Source of the DNA: Candidatus Pacearchaeota archaeon CG10_big_fil_rev_8_21_14_0_10_32_14
GTDB taxonomy: Archaea; Nanobdellota; Nanobdellia; Pacearchaeales; GW2011-AR1
DNA length: 16,483 bases
Assembly: GCA_002763085.1 (NCBI GenBank)
Contig: PFCY01000006.1
Coordinates: forward strand, 1 to 16,483
Direction: 5' to 3'
The position numbers and the translations under genes were made by a program. Each line of letters opens with the position of its first letter. Position 1 is the stretch's first letter. Shown here piece after piece: positions 4,420-11,171 of this stretch. Below the pieces are notes generated by a model. The model had not been told where the DNA came from and ran no database searches. It saw only the letters and a list, made by a program, of their open reading frames with translations.

Positions 4420-7254
4420 TTATCGAGGACAACTTCCTCTAAATGTAAGTGTTTGACTAAATGAAACGGCAGGATGTTCAACCTTATTAGAAATATCTGT
4501 AACACTACATTGAACAGAGTGGTAAGTTACTATGTTGGGGAACGATGATGCTAAGACTTTATCAGAGGATTTTACTGTAAAACTAAGTTTTTGAGTCGTT
4601 TTCGTAGGAACAGAGATAGTTGTATCTTGAAACGTAGTACTCCATCCCTCTGGTACTGAACAAGTAACTCTGTAAGTTGTACTATCTCTACAACGCTGGG
4701 TATCTGAATTATGGATATATAAAGTATAAGGAATATTTTCTTCAGCATAATAACTTATTCTGCCATCGATGGCTTCAGCATATGCTCCCGCTTGAAATGA
4801 ATTTCTTTTACAAGTTAAATCAACTTGAACTTCAGACACCTCATTACCATTAAATAATCCTGTATCTAAAAATCTTCTTTGAGTTATTTTAATTCCATCG
4901 TATGTGTTCTCATAATAATCATTTGAAATTCCAAAGCTTTTCATGAAGAGTTCTCCGGCTCCAAAATCTTTATGAATATTTGTTTTATCAGTATAAATTT
5001 GCTCTTGAGGATTCATCAAATCAAAACCTAATTTAGCAAGACCTTGACTTGTTCTATAAGACGCAGTATAAGTATAATCTCCTCCAAAGTGAATTCTTAA
5101 TAATTGAGGAAACGTTCCAGCTTCATTGGGATGTATATCACTTGTCATAAATTGATAAACTCCTGATTGAAAAATATCTAATGATCTAGTTTCAGAGTTT
5201 ATCCATTGTCTATTGACTTTATGAGGAGAATTTATGAGTCCTAGCTCTCCACTACCCATCACATCAGAATGATCCCCATAAGCATCTGTTCCCGCACTCG
5301 AGTGACCCATCCCCAGATTATGTCCAAGTTCATGAACATGAGCCCTTGCTCCGTATTCACATCCATAAACTATCGCTCTACTTGGATTTGCGCTTCCATA
5401 AGCTATACCCCCATGACTACATCCAGAAGGATAAGGTATAACGTATTGAATTCTATTATTTTTTGTCGGATCATCAAGAACAATCCCCCTAGCTCTTGCT
5501 TCTCTATCTAAAGCTTCCATCCAAGCGATCTCATTTTCAGCAGAACAAGATCCAATATTCATCCCTACATTAAATGGCCCGTAAACATTTACATATTTTA
5601 TTTTAGTTGCGCCATATGAATTGGCTTCATAATGATGTTTTAATGATTCGTAAGAATTTATTTCATTTTGATTTACATTGGTAGTCATTCTTATTAATTG
5701 TTGTTCATTCTCAACGAGCTTTCGATTATAGACTCTTAACTCATCAATATATCCATTAAACTTAACCCCTTTATAATCTTTTCCAATTTTAGGTTGAACA
5801 TTATTTATAGTTAAAACAGAAGGGGCGGAAAACGAAATCTCTTTTTTACCGTCAACCCATATCTCTCCCGTTTTGCCTATTCCTCCTTCAAAGGCAATCG
5901 CAACGTAATGCCATTTATTATCATTAAGAGCAGTTGTACCTTGTTTCCACCCTGTATTCAAAGAGAAAAAAGATATTTTACCATCATTGAGTCTACTATA
6001 TACTAAACTATAACCGCTATAAGGAGATGTCGCTTCAAGCTTGTCAAAAATTCCTCCTTTTTGTAATGAATTTGTTTTTATCCAAGCGGTTATTGTGAGT
6101 GCGTTAGTAAAATCAAAATTAGCTTCGTTAGTTATGATTGGAGCATTCGGACTTCTCACTAAATCAAGAGCATTTGAAAAGATTCCTTCTTTATATAAAA
6201 CTCCCGTTGCTGTTGCATGATTGTTTCTTCCAGAATCATCAAGTAATGAATTATCAAACTTATATGATCCTACAAGTCCGTTCGTAATTGCCTCAGCTCC
6301 AATATATAAATTTTTTATATTTTCAGGAGTACATGCAGAATTGGATTGAACATCATTAAAATTTCCAATTAAAACAATAATATTCTGATCACCATATATA
6401 TTACCATGATCTGGAGTTGTCGATTTATCTGAGATAATCTTTAATGAAGTCGAGATATCTTCAGTACTATCTAAACTGATAGTATTCCCATTTGAAATAC
6501 CGTCTATTGAAATCATAGTTCCAGAAGATAATTTTTCTAATGAAGAATCTCCGCCTGCAGATTTATCTGAACTTTTGATTTCAAAATATTTTCCGTCTGT
6601 ATTTCTTTTGAGTACATACTTAATATCTTCAGTTCCTGTCTCAAAATTATCTCCATGGATTTTCATAAATTCTCCTTCGAATGTTTGAATTGATTTAGAT
6701 TTAGTTGTAGAACATTTACAGATATTGTCTGCAAAAATTCCTCTTTTCAAGACATAATTTCCATTAACACAATCTACATTATTCCTCGAATCTACATCAA
6801 CTAAACCAATAGTATTTACGCCCACTTCCGTTTGACAGGGAGATCTACCACAGGATATGGGCGCAGAAGTACCGTCTTCAAAATAAGACGTTCCGCTAAC
6901 AACAGGATTTGCTGAAGAATAATAAATATAATAATTTTCTTTGTGTTTATTCCAATTATAACAACCAGCACTACCTTCAACTGCCTTTTCTCCTGTAACA
7001 GTATTGACAATAGGGCAGCAATTGTTATTAGAAGTTTTATAATAATTCAATGGGCAAGTCCCATCGGGATTTGGAACGGGTGGCGAAAAATTCACGTCCT
7101 CATCACCTGAATTATCTTTATTCATATTCACCGCAACGATCGCGATTGTTGTTAATGCAATCACTGCAACAAAAAATGCTAATTTTTTATCAAAAAATTT
7201 ATCTTTCTTAGAAGTATTTTTTTTATAACTTCGCTTATTCACGATCTTTTTCAT
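4420..7254 (-). CDS. membrane-anchored gametolysin-like (M11) metallopeptidase with an internal LamG domain
   Basis: 944 residues. A basic N-terminus is followed by one membrane helix (about 25-42), so the bulk is predicted outside the cell. Residues 65-185 are a Cys-rich N-terminal region. The peptidase begins about 291 (NIIVLIGNFND), is interrupted by a LamG/concanavalin-like domain (about 326-513, GLVGSYKFDNSLLDDSG to YIDELRVYNR), and resumes at about 532 (NSYESLKHHYEANSYG, then VYGPFNV). The zinc site is HELGHNLGMGH (641-651) with Met-turn DVMG (664-667), the gametolysin/M11 metzincin pattern. Residues about 680-945 form a beta-rich C-terminal region including a possible NEW-like domain (IPYTLYIHNSDTQRC to VQCSV). 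All zinc ligands and the catalytic Glu642 are present, so it is likely active. It shares its promoter with the divergent gene at 7307. Confidence 0.85.
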   Translation of the reverse strand: MKKIVNKRSYKKNTSKKDKFFDKKLAFFVAVIALTTIAIVAVNMNKDNSGDEDVNFSPPVPNPDGTCPLNYYKTSNNNCCPIVNTVTGEKAVEGSAGCYNWNKHKENYYIYYSSANPVVSGTSYFEDGTSAPISCGRSPCQTEVGVNTIGLVDVDSRNNVDCVNGNYVLKRGIFADNICKCSTTKSKSIQTFEGEFMKIHGDNFETGTEDIKYVLKRNTDGKYFEIKSSDKSAGGDSSLEKLSSGTMISIDGISNGNTISLDSTEDISTSLKIISDKSTTPDHGNIYGDQNIIVLIGNFNDVQSNSACTPENIKNLYIGAEAITNGLVGSYKFDNSLLDDSGRNNHATATGVLYKEGIFSNALDLVRSPNAPIITNEANFDFTNALTITAWIKTNSLQKGGIFDKLEATSPYSGYSLVYSRLNDGKISFFSLNTGWKQGTTALNDNKWHYVAIAFEGGIGKTGEIWVDGKKEISFSAPSVLTINNVQPKIGKDYKGVKFNGYIDELRVYNRKLVENEQQLIRMTTNVNQNEINSYESLKHHYEANSYGATKIKYVNVYGPFNVGMNIGSCSAENEIAWMEALDREARARGIVLDDPTKNNRIQYVIPYPSGCSHGGIAYGSANPSRAIVYGCEYGARAHVHELGHNLGMGHSSAGTDAYGDHSDVMGSGELGLINSPHKVNRQWINSETRSLDIFQSGVYQFMTSDIHPNEAGTFPQLLRIHFGGDYTYTASYRTSQGLAKLGFDLMNPQEQIYTDKTNIHKDFGAGELFMKSFGISNDYYENTYDGIKITQRRFLDTGLFNGNEVSEVQVDLTCKRNSFQAGAYAEAIDGRISYYAEENIPYTLYIHNSDTQRCRDSTTYRVTCSVPEGWSTTFQDTTISVPTKTTQKLSFTVKSSDKVLASSFPNIVTYHSVQCSVTDISNKVEHPAVSFSQTLTFRGSCPR

Positions 7255-7275
7255 GCAATCATTTTATGAAGAAAA

Positions 7276-7285
7276 GTTTAAAAAC
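7276..7285. promoter_or_regulatory. single symmetric TATA element shared by two divergent genes
   Basis: GTTTAAAAAC reads as a TATA-like box on both strands (GTTTTTAAAC on minus). It lies 22-31 nt from ATG 7254 on the minus strand and from ATG 7307 on the plus strand. Its centre, 7280.5, is exactly midway between the two starts. No second candidate box is seen in the 52-nt gap, although an A/T-rich stretch at 7261-7267 is too close to either start. Confidence 0.55.
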
Positions 7286-7306
7286 TCTTCTATTTCATTC
7301 TAACAG

Positions 7307-7864
7307 ATGAACAGATTAGAAAAATTATTGAATATCTTGACACTTTCATCTTGTTTGATTGCAACTTCTCATTCTTATACATTAAAAGAAGATGTACTCG
7401 ATTCGGGATATCTTGGAGAAGTGACATTTTCAGATTCGGAAGAAGTTGTCCCTTTAGGAATTGATGTCAAAGTCTATGATGAAAGTTTTAATGACATAAC
7501 CCACGGAAACTTTTCAACGTTTCATGCATTTGGTGGAACATGGTATGAAGTTTTATCATCAACTGACGATATAACAACTTCGACAGATGAAGGAGCTCTT
7601 GAAGGGGAGATGTTGACAATTTATATTGGAGGAATAAAATCCTCTCCTTCTTTATTTCATTTTCCGGGTTTTTCTCATAGAGTGGATATTACAATTCCTT
7701 ACACTATTTGGGATTTAACTCCAACACCAACTCAATCGCCAACAGAAACTCCAACAATTACACCCTCGCCAACACCTATATCTTCAGTCGTTGGAGATCT
7801 TAACAATGATGGGAAAAGAGACTATAATGATATTTTCCTTTTTTCAAAAGAATGGTATAAATAA
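7307..7864 (+). CDS. secreted protein with Thr/Pro-rich linker and dockerin-like C-terminal tail
   Basis: 185 residues. Residues 1-23 look like a signal peptide (MNRLEKLLNILTLSSCLIAT, then SHS). Residues about 24-135 form an unrecognised, probably beta-rich domain, with short strands such as YLGEVTF and GIDVKVYD. Residues about 138-160 are a linker dominated by TPTP, SPTE and TPSP. The C-terminus (about 163-185) is one dockerin type I-like loop, GDLNNDGKRDYNDIFLFSKE, ending WYK. The layout copies the protein at 1862-2626 (signal peptide, beta domain, linker, single EF-hand-like tail, terminal W-x-K). Predicted to be exported and possibly attached through the tail. It is co-promoted with the divergent metallopeptidase, suggesting a shared surface role (inference). 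Confidence 0.72.
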   Translation: MNRLEKLLNILTLSSCLIATSHSYTLKEDVLDSGYLGEVTFSDSEEVVPLGIDVKVYDESFNDITHGNFSTFHAFGGTWYEVLSSTDDITTSTDEGALEGEMLTIYIGGIKSSPSLFHFPGFSHRVDITIPYTIWDLTPTPTQSPTETPTITPSPTPISSVVGDLNNDGKRDYNDIFLFSKEWYK

Positions 7865-7911
7865 AATAGAATAAAATCTTCACAAAACCCCCACACCATT
7901 CTTCTATTTTG

Positions 7912-8334
7912 TTAATTCAATTCCATAATTTCAACAAATCTTACAACATCTCCATTCAAATCTAACTCAACAAAATCATTATATTTTCCATTTCTATAAT
8001 CTTCACATTGATTTTCAATTTTATTATCATCTGAATTTCTTGGAACATGAACAATATCCACAACAAACCCATCACATTCCCCTAAACATTGACTATTAAA
8101 AACAACTCCATTATTTTTTTCATCATCATAAAGTTTATTTGCACATTCTATTATTTTTTGTTGAACATTAACTTCACCCGGAATATCTGAAGGATTTCCA
8201 TGTTTAATCCAAATTCCACGTTCATCTTTAATCCATGAATCTTCACCAGTTTTATCAAATCCGTATCTCAAAATTCCAATAAACAAAACTATAATCAAAA
8301 AAATTCCAATCACAAAATAAATCCACTTTTTCAT
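7912..8334 (-). CDS. small membrane-anchored protein with a conserved Cys-containing outer domain
   Basis: 140 residues. One membrane helix at about 4-24 (WIYFVIGIFLIIVLFIGIL) is followed by a soluble domain. Notable motifs are WIKDERGIWIKHGNPSDIP (about 34-52), a Cys pair in SQCLGECDGFVVDIVHVPR (about 81-99) and NQCEDYRNG. The four cysteines (ECAN, SQC, GEC, NQC) could form disulphides outside the cell. I recognise the overall pattern as one seen in hypothetical proteins of DPANN genomes but have no function to assign. An A/T box at 8354-8366 lies 20-32 nt upstream of ATG 8334, in the short gap after the next upstream gene. Confidence 0.7.
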   Translation of the reverse strand: MKKWIYFVIGIFLIIVLFIGILRYGFDKTGEDSWIKDERGIWIKHGNPSDIPGEVNVQQKIIECANKLYDDEKNNGVVFNSQCLGECDGFVVDIVHVPRNSDDNKIENQCEDYRNGKYNDFVELDLNGDVVRFVEIMELN

Positions 8335-8353
8335 AAATATAAATGGAGTTTAA

Positions 8354-8366
8354 GATTATATATTTT
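8354..8366 (-). promoter_or_regulatory. TATA-like box for the 140-residue membrane protein gene
   Basis: On the minus strand AAAATATATAATC lies 20-32 nt before ATG 8334, inside the 37-nt gap that follows the stop of the upstream gene. Confidence 0.45.
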
Positions 8367-8371
8367 ATGGA

Positions 8372-8557
8372 TTAATATTCTTTAGATTCTAATACAGAAA
8401 CAATATTTGCAATTAATGAAGATAATAATCCAAAAGCGCTTATTAACAAACCAAAAACATCTAGAGCATTCACTTTTAAAAGAGCTAATGTGAAATAAAT
8501 AAAAATTACGAAATTGATGATCTGTGAAAAAATCGATAAAGCATCACCGGTTTTCAT
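8372..8557 (-). CDS. 61-residue two-helix membrane protein
   Basis: 61 residues, mostly hydrophobic. Two membrane helices are likely, about 7-27 (LSIFSQIINFVIFIYFTLAL) and 33-54 (VFGLLISAFGLLSSLIANIV). No family recognised. The ATG at 8557 lies 12 nt after the stop of the 34-residue gene at 8570-8674, so the two are probably cotranscribed. An A/T-rich segment at about 8581-8590 could also serve as a promoter. Confidence 0.55.
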   Translation of the reverse strand: MKTGDALSIFSQIINFVIFIYFTLALLKVNALDVFGLLISAFGLLSSLIANIVSVLESKEY

Positions 8558-8569
8558 TTTATATTTTAA

Positions 8570-8674
8570 TCAACTCATTAGAATTTTTATTATCCCGATA
8601 ATCAATAAACCTAATGCAATAAACCCAATTATCCAAGCAATAACCTGAAGCAAATTTAAAGTTTTTTTCTTCAT
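8570..8674 (-). CDS. 34-residue single-helix membrane microprotein
   Basis: ATG 8674 to TGA 8570-8572 encodes a peptide starting MKKKTLNLLQVIAWIIGF, then one membrane helix and a short tail, KILMS. It has three features of a real gene: a lysine-rich start before the helix, a TATA-like box at 8696-8703 at the standard spacing, and tight coupling to the following small membrane protein. No function can be assigned. It might be a membrane-complex accessory peptide, but that is speculation. Confidence 0.5.
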   Translation of the reverse strand: MKKKTLNLLQVIAWIIGFIALGLLIIGIIKILMS

Positions 8675-8695
8675 TATATTTACCCGTATCTATAA

Positions 8696-8703
8696 TTTAT
8701 ATA
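8696..8703 (-). promoter_or_regulatory. TATA box for the small membrane protein pair
   Basis: TATATAAA on the minus strand lies 22-29 nt before ATG 8674. It sits in the gap after the end of the epimerase gene. Confidence 0.5.
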
Positions 8704-8725
8704 TTTAACTTTTTCAAATATAATT

Positions 8726-9769
8726 TCATCTCTTCACCGATTCGCACATCTCTTCAAGAATAGCATCGATGTCATATGTAAAATCCCAATCTGGAAAATC
8801 TCTTTTGAATTTTGAAACATCTGTTATATACCATTGATGATCGCCCTCTCTTGCTTTTTCGCTATACTTTACGTTCGCTTTTTTGCCTGTTAAATCCTGG
8901 ATCTTATCGATCGCTTCAAGCATAGAAATATTTGAATGCCGACTTCCGCCCATGTTGTAAACTTCGCCATTTTTAGGATTGTGAGAAAAATGGTCAAATG
9001 CCGTGATCAAATCGTGTGCATGAATATTATCTCTGACTTGTTTTCCTTTATAGCCGAAAATTGTATATTCTTTTTCAGAATTTATGCATTGAACTAAATA
9101 CGCTAAAAATCCGTGGAGTTCCGCAGCGCTATGGGCAGGCCCTGTCAAACATCCTCCTCTAAAAACTCCAGTATGAAGACTGTAATATTTTCCATATTCT
9201 TGAACCATCAAATCTGCAGCCGCTTTAGAAACGCCAAAAAGACTATGCTTTGAATCATCTATAGACATTATTTCATCAATACCTTTTCTGTATCTATGAG
9301 ACGGATCAATCTCCCATCTTTTTTCTTCTTCAATTAACGGAAGTCTATTCGGAGTATCTCCATAAACTTTATTTGTCGACGTAAAAATAAAAACTCCATT
9401 GGGTGAATATCTCCTAAAATTTTCGAGGGCATTAAGAGTTCCATTTGCGTTCACCTCAAAATCGGTGAACGGATCTTTTGCCGCCCAATCATGGGAAGGC
9501 TGTGCCGCAGTATGAATAATCAAATCAAAACGAGTTGTCTTGAACAATTGTTCCATAACTGTTTTATCTCTTATATCAAAAGAAAAATGTTCGTAATCTT
9601 TGATTTCTCTTTTCAACTTTTCAACATTCCATTTTGTGCTCGCATCTTTGCCGAAAAAATGACTTCTCATGTCGTTGTCTATTCCATGAACATGATAACC
9701 TCTTTGTGAAAAATATCTCACAGCTTCGCTGCCAATCAAACCTCCAGAACCGGTTACAAGTAAATTCAT
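8726..9769 (-). CDS. CDP-paratose 2-epimerase-like extended SDR (NAD-dependent sugar-nucleotide epimerase)
   Basis: 347 residues, full length for an extended short-chain dehydrogenase. The Rossmann glycine motif is TGSGGLIG (6-13). The cofactor strand is GIDNDMR (29-35) and FDIRD (64-68). HTAAQPSHDWAAKDPFTDF (86-104), STNKVYGD (131-138) and GCLTGP (206-211) are typical of the CDP-tyvelose/paratose 2-epimerase group. GYKGKQVRDNIHAHDL (239-254) is also diagnostic. At the usual Tyr-x-x-x-Lys site it reads F178-GVS-K182, so the catalytic Tyr is a Phe; I believe a subset of this family shares this. The likely role is making a modified sugar for surface glycans, but the exact substrate is not determined. 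It stands as its own transcription unit with a box at 9789-9799. Confidence 0.82.
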   Translation of the reverse strand: MNLLVTGSGGLIGSEAVRYFSQRGYHVHGIDNDMRSHFFGKDASTKWNVEKLKREIKDYEHFSFDIRDKTVMEQLFKTTRFDLIIHTAAQPSHDWAAKDPFTDFEVNANGTLNALENFRRYSPNGVFIFTSTNKVYGDTPNRLPLIEEEKRWEIDPSHRYRKGIDEIMSIDDSKHSLFGVSKAAADLMVQEYGKYYSLHTGVFRGGCLTGPAHSAAELHGFLAYLVQCINSEKEYTIFGYKGKQVRDNIHAHDLITAFDHFSHNPKNGEVYNMGGSRHSNISMLEAIDKIQDLTGKKANVKYSEKAREGDHQWYITDVSKFKRDFPDWDFTYDIDAILEEMCESVKR

Positions 9770-9788
9770 TAATTAAAAAACAGAAAGA

Positions 9789-9799
9789 CTTTTTTAAAG
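9789..9799 (-). promoter_or_regulatory. TATA-like box for the epimerase gene
   Basis: CTTTAAAAAAG on the minus strand lies 20-30 nt before ATG 9769, in the 58-nt gap between the epimerase and gatD. Confidence 0.45.
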
Positions 9800-9827
9800 A
9801 TTATTACAAAAAAATATAGAGTTAATT

Positions 9828-11132
9828 TTATTCCTCAATCCTATTATTCAATTCGCCAGCAACATTCGTCAGCATCATCTCTTTGACTTTGTCTTTTGAA
9901 GAAGCCCATTCTTTGTGTCCTAAAACCCAACCCAATTTTACAATGGCAGTTTCAGAAAGCATATCTTCAAGATAAATAATTCCTGTTTCAAGAAGTTCTC
10001 TTCCGTTACTATAAACTAAAGGATCAACTCGGCCATTTATACATTGAGTTGTCGCGCAAACGATCATTCCTTTCTTTTGGATTTCACCAAGTTTTTTCGT
10101 CCATCCATTTCGCGCTCTCATCGTCGGAGTATGTCCAAGTCCAGACATCTCTATAACAATTCCTTTATACTTTTCTTTTACATAAAAATCTAAAATTTTC
10201 GGATCTTGTCCTGGATAAACTTTAAGAAGAGCAACTTTCTCTTCAAATTTATCATCAATTTTAACTTGTTTACTTTTACCTCTTCTATTATAATCAGAAA
10301 TTATTTCTACAGAATTATTTTCAGCGTTTATTTTTGCATAAGCTTTTCCATTGACAACCTTAAATGCATCTCTTCTTGAAGAATGTAATTTTCTCACTTT
10401 AGTCCCCGGCATAGCATAACAATAATCATCATTTGTTGTCGCATGTCCAACAAGCATGACTTGAGCTATATCACTTATAGCGCCAAGAGCCGCACATTGT
10501 AAATTTAAATTAGCATCGCTAGAAGCCCTATCAACAGATCTTTGTGAATAAGTCAATACAACTGGTTTGTTTAAATCTTTTAAGAAAAAACTTAAAGCCG
10601 CAGAAGTATAATGTAAAAAATCAGTTCCATGTGTTATAATAACTCCATTAATATTTCCATCATTAAGTAAACTCTCACAAGTCTTTGCAATTTTTTGCCA
10701 ATCTTTAAAATCCATATCTTCAGACGCTTTCATAAACGGCACTTCTACTTTAACGACGTTGACTTTTTCGTAAAGTCTGGGATATGCACTTAATAACATC
10801 GCCGGATCAGTAAGCCAATCCACACCTCCTTTTTTTGGATTAAGCCGAGCAGCAATTGTTCCCCCTGTAATTATCATCGCGACATTAGGTTTCTGCGAAT
10901 CGTGTTTTGTTTTTGATTCTTCTTCCTTTTTATCAGGAGATTTTTTAAGAAGTTTAACATTCAAAACATCTTTTCTTACAAAACCGATATTATATCCCGA
11001 TTTTAATTTAAGAAGAATCAGTCCCTTTTCATCTTGAGAAGTTTCAAGAAGCGTTCCTTCATAATCTTGTTTTATAAGTTCAACTCTAACTCCATCTCCC
11101 GGATTAATATTTTTAAGTTCAGACTTTTCCAT
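9828..11132 (-). CDS. gatD: Glu-tRNA(Gln) amidotransferase subunit D (asparaginase-like)
   Basis: 434 residues, normal for GatD. With GatE it forms the archaea-specific amidotransferase that turns Glu-tRNA(Gln) into Gln-tRNA(Gln); GatD releases ammonia from an amide donor. The N-terminal domain (about 1-62, NPGDGVRVELIKQDYEGTLLE) is the small beta-barrel that distinguishes GatD from plain L-asparaginases. The asparaginase-type active site is complete: TGGTIA (89-94), THGTD (167-171) and the Lys-rich segment PGTKVRKLHSSRRDAF (242-257). SSDANLNL (204-211) is also family-specific. No gatE is seen here; the partner must be elsewhere. It has its own promoter (11151-11161) and is not obviously cotranscribed with the LamG gene upstream. 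This gene is the main evidence that the window is archaeal. Confidence 0.93.
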   Translation of the reverse strand: MEKSELKNINPGDGVRVELIKQDYEGTLLETSQDEKGLILLKLKSGYNIGFVRKDVLNVKLLKKSPDKKEEESKTKHDSQKPNVAMIITGGTIAARLNPKKGGVDWLTDPAMLLSAYPRLYEKVNVVKVEVPFMKASEDMDFKDWQKIAKTCESLLNDGNINGVIITHGTDFLHYTSAALSFFLKDLNKPVVLTYSQRSVDRASSDANLNLQCAALGAISDIAQVMLVGHATTNDDYCYAMPGTKVRKLHSSRRDAFKVVNGKAYAKINAENNSVEIISDYNRRGKSKQVKIDDKFEEKVALLKVYPGQDPKILDFYVKEKYKGIVIEMSGLGHTPTMRARNGWTKKLGEIQKKGMIVCATTQCINGRVDPLVYSNGRELLETGIIYLEDMLSETAIVKLGWVLGHKEWASSKDKVKEMMLTNVAGELNNRIEE

Positions 11133-11150
11133 TTCTAAAACAAAAGAAAC

Positions 11151-11161
11151 AAATATAAAAA
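11151..11161 (-). promoter_or_regulatory. TATA-like box for gatD
   Basis: TTTTTATATTT on the minus strand lies 19-29 nt before ATG 11132, within the 39-nt gap after the stop of the LamG gene. This suggests gatD is transcribed independently. Confidence 0.5.
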
Positions 11162-11171
11162 TCTATCTAAG

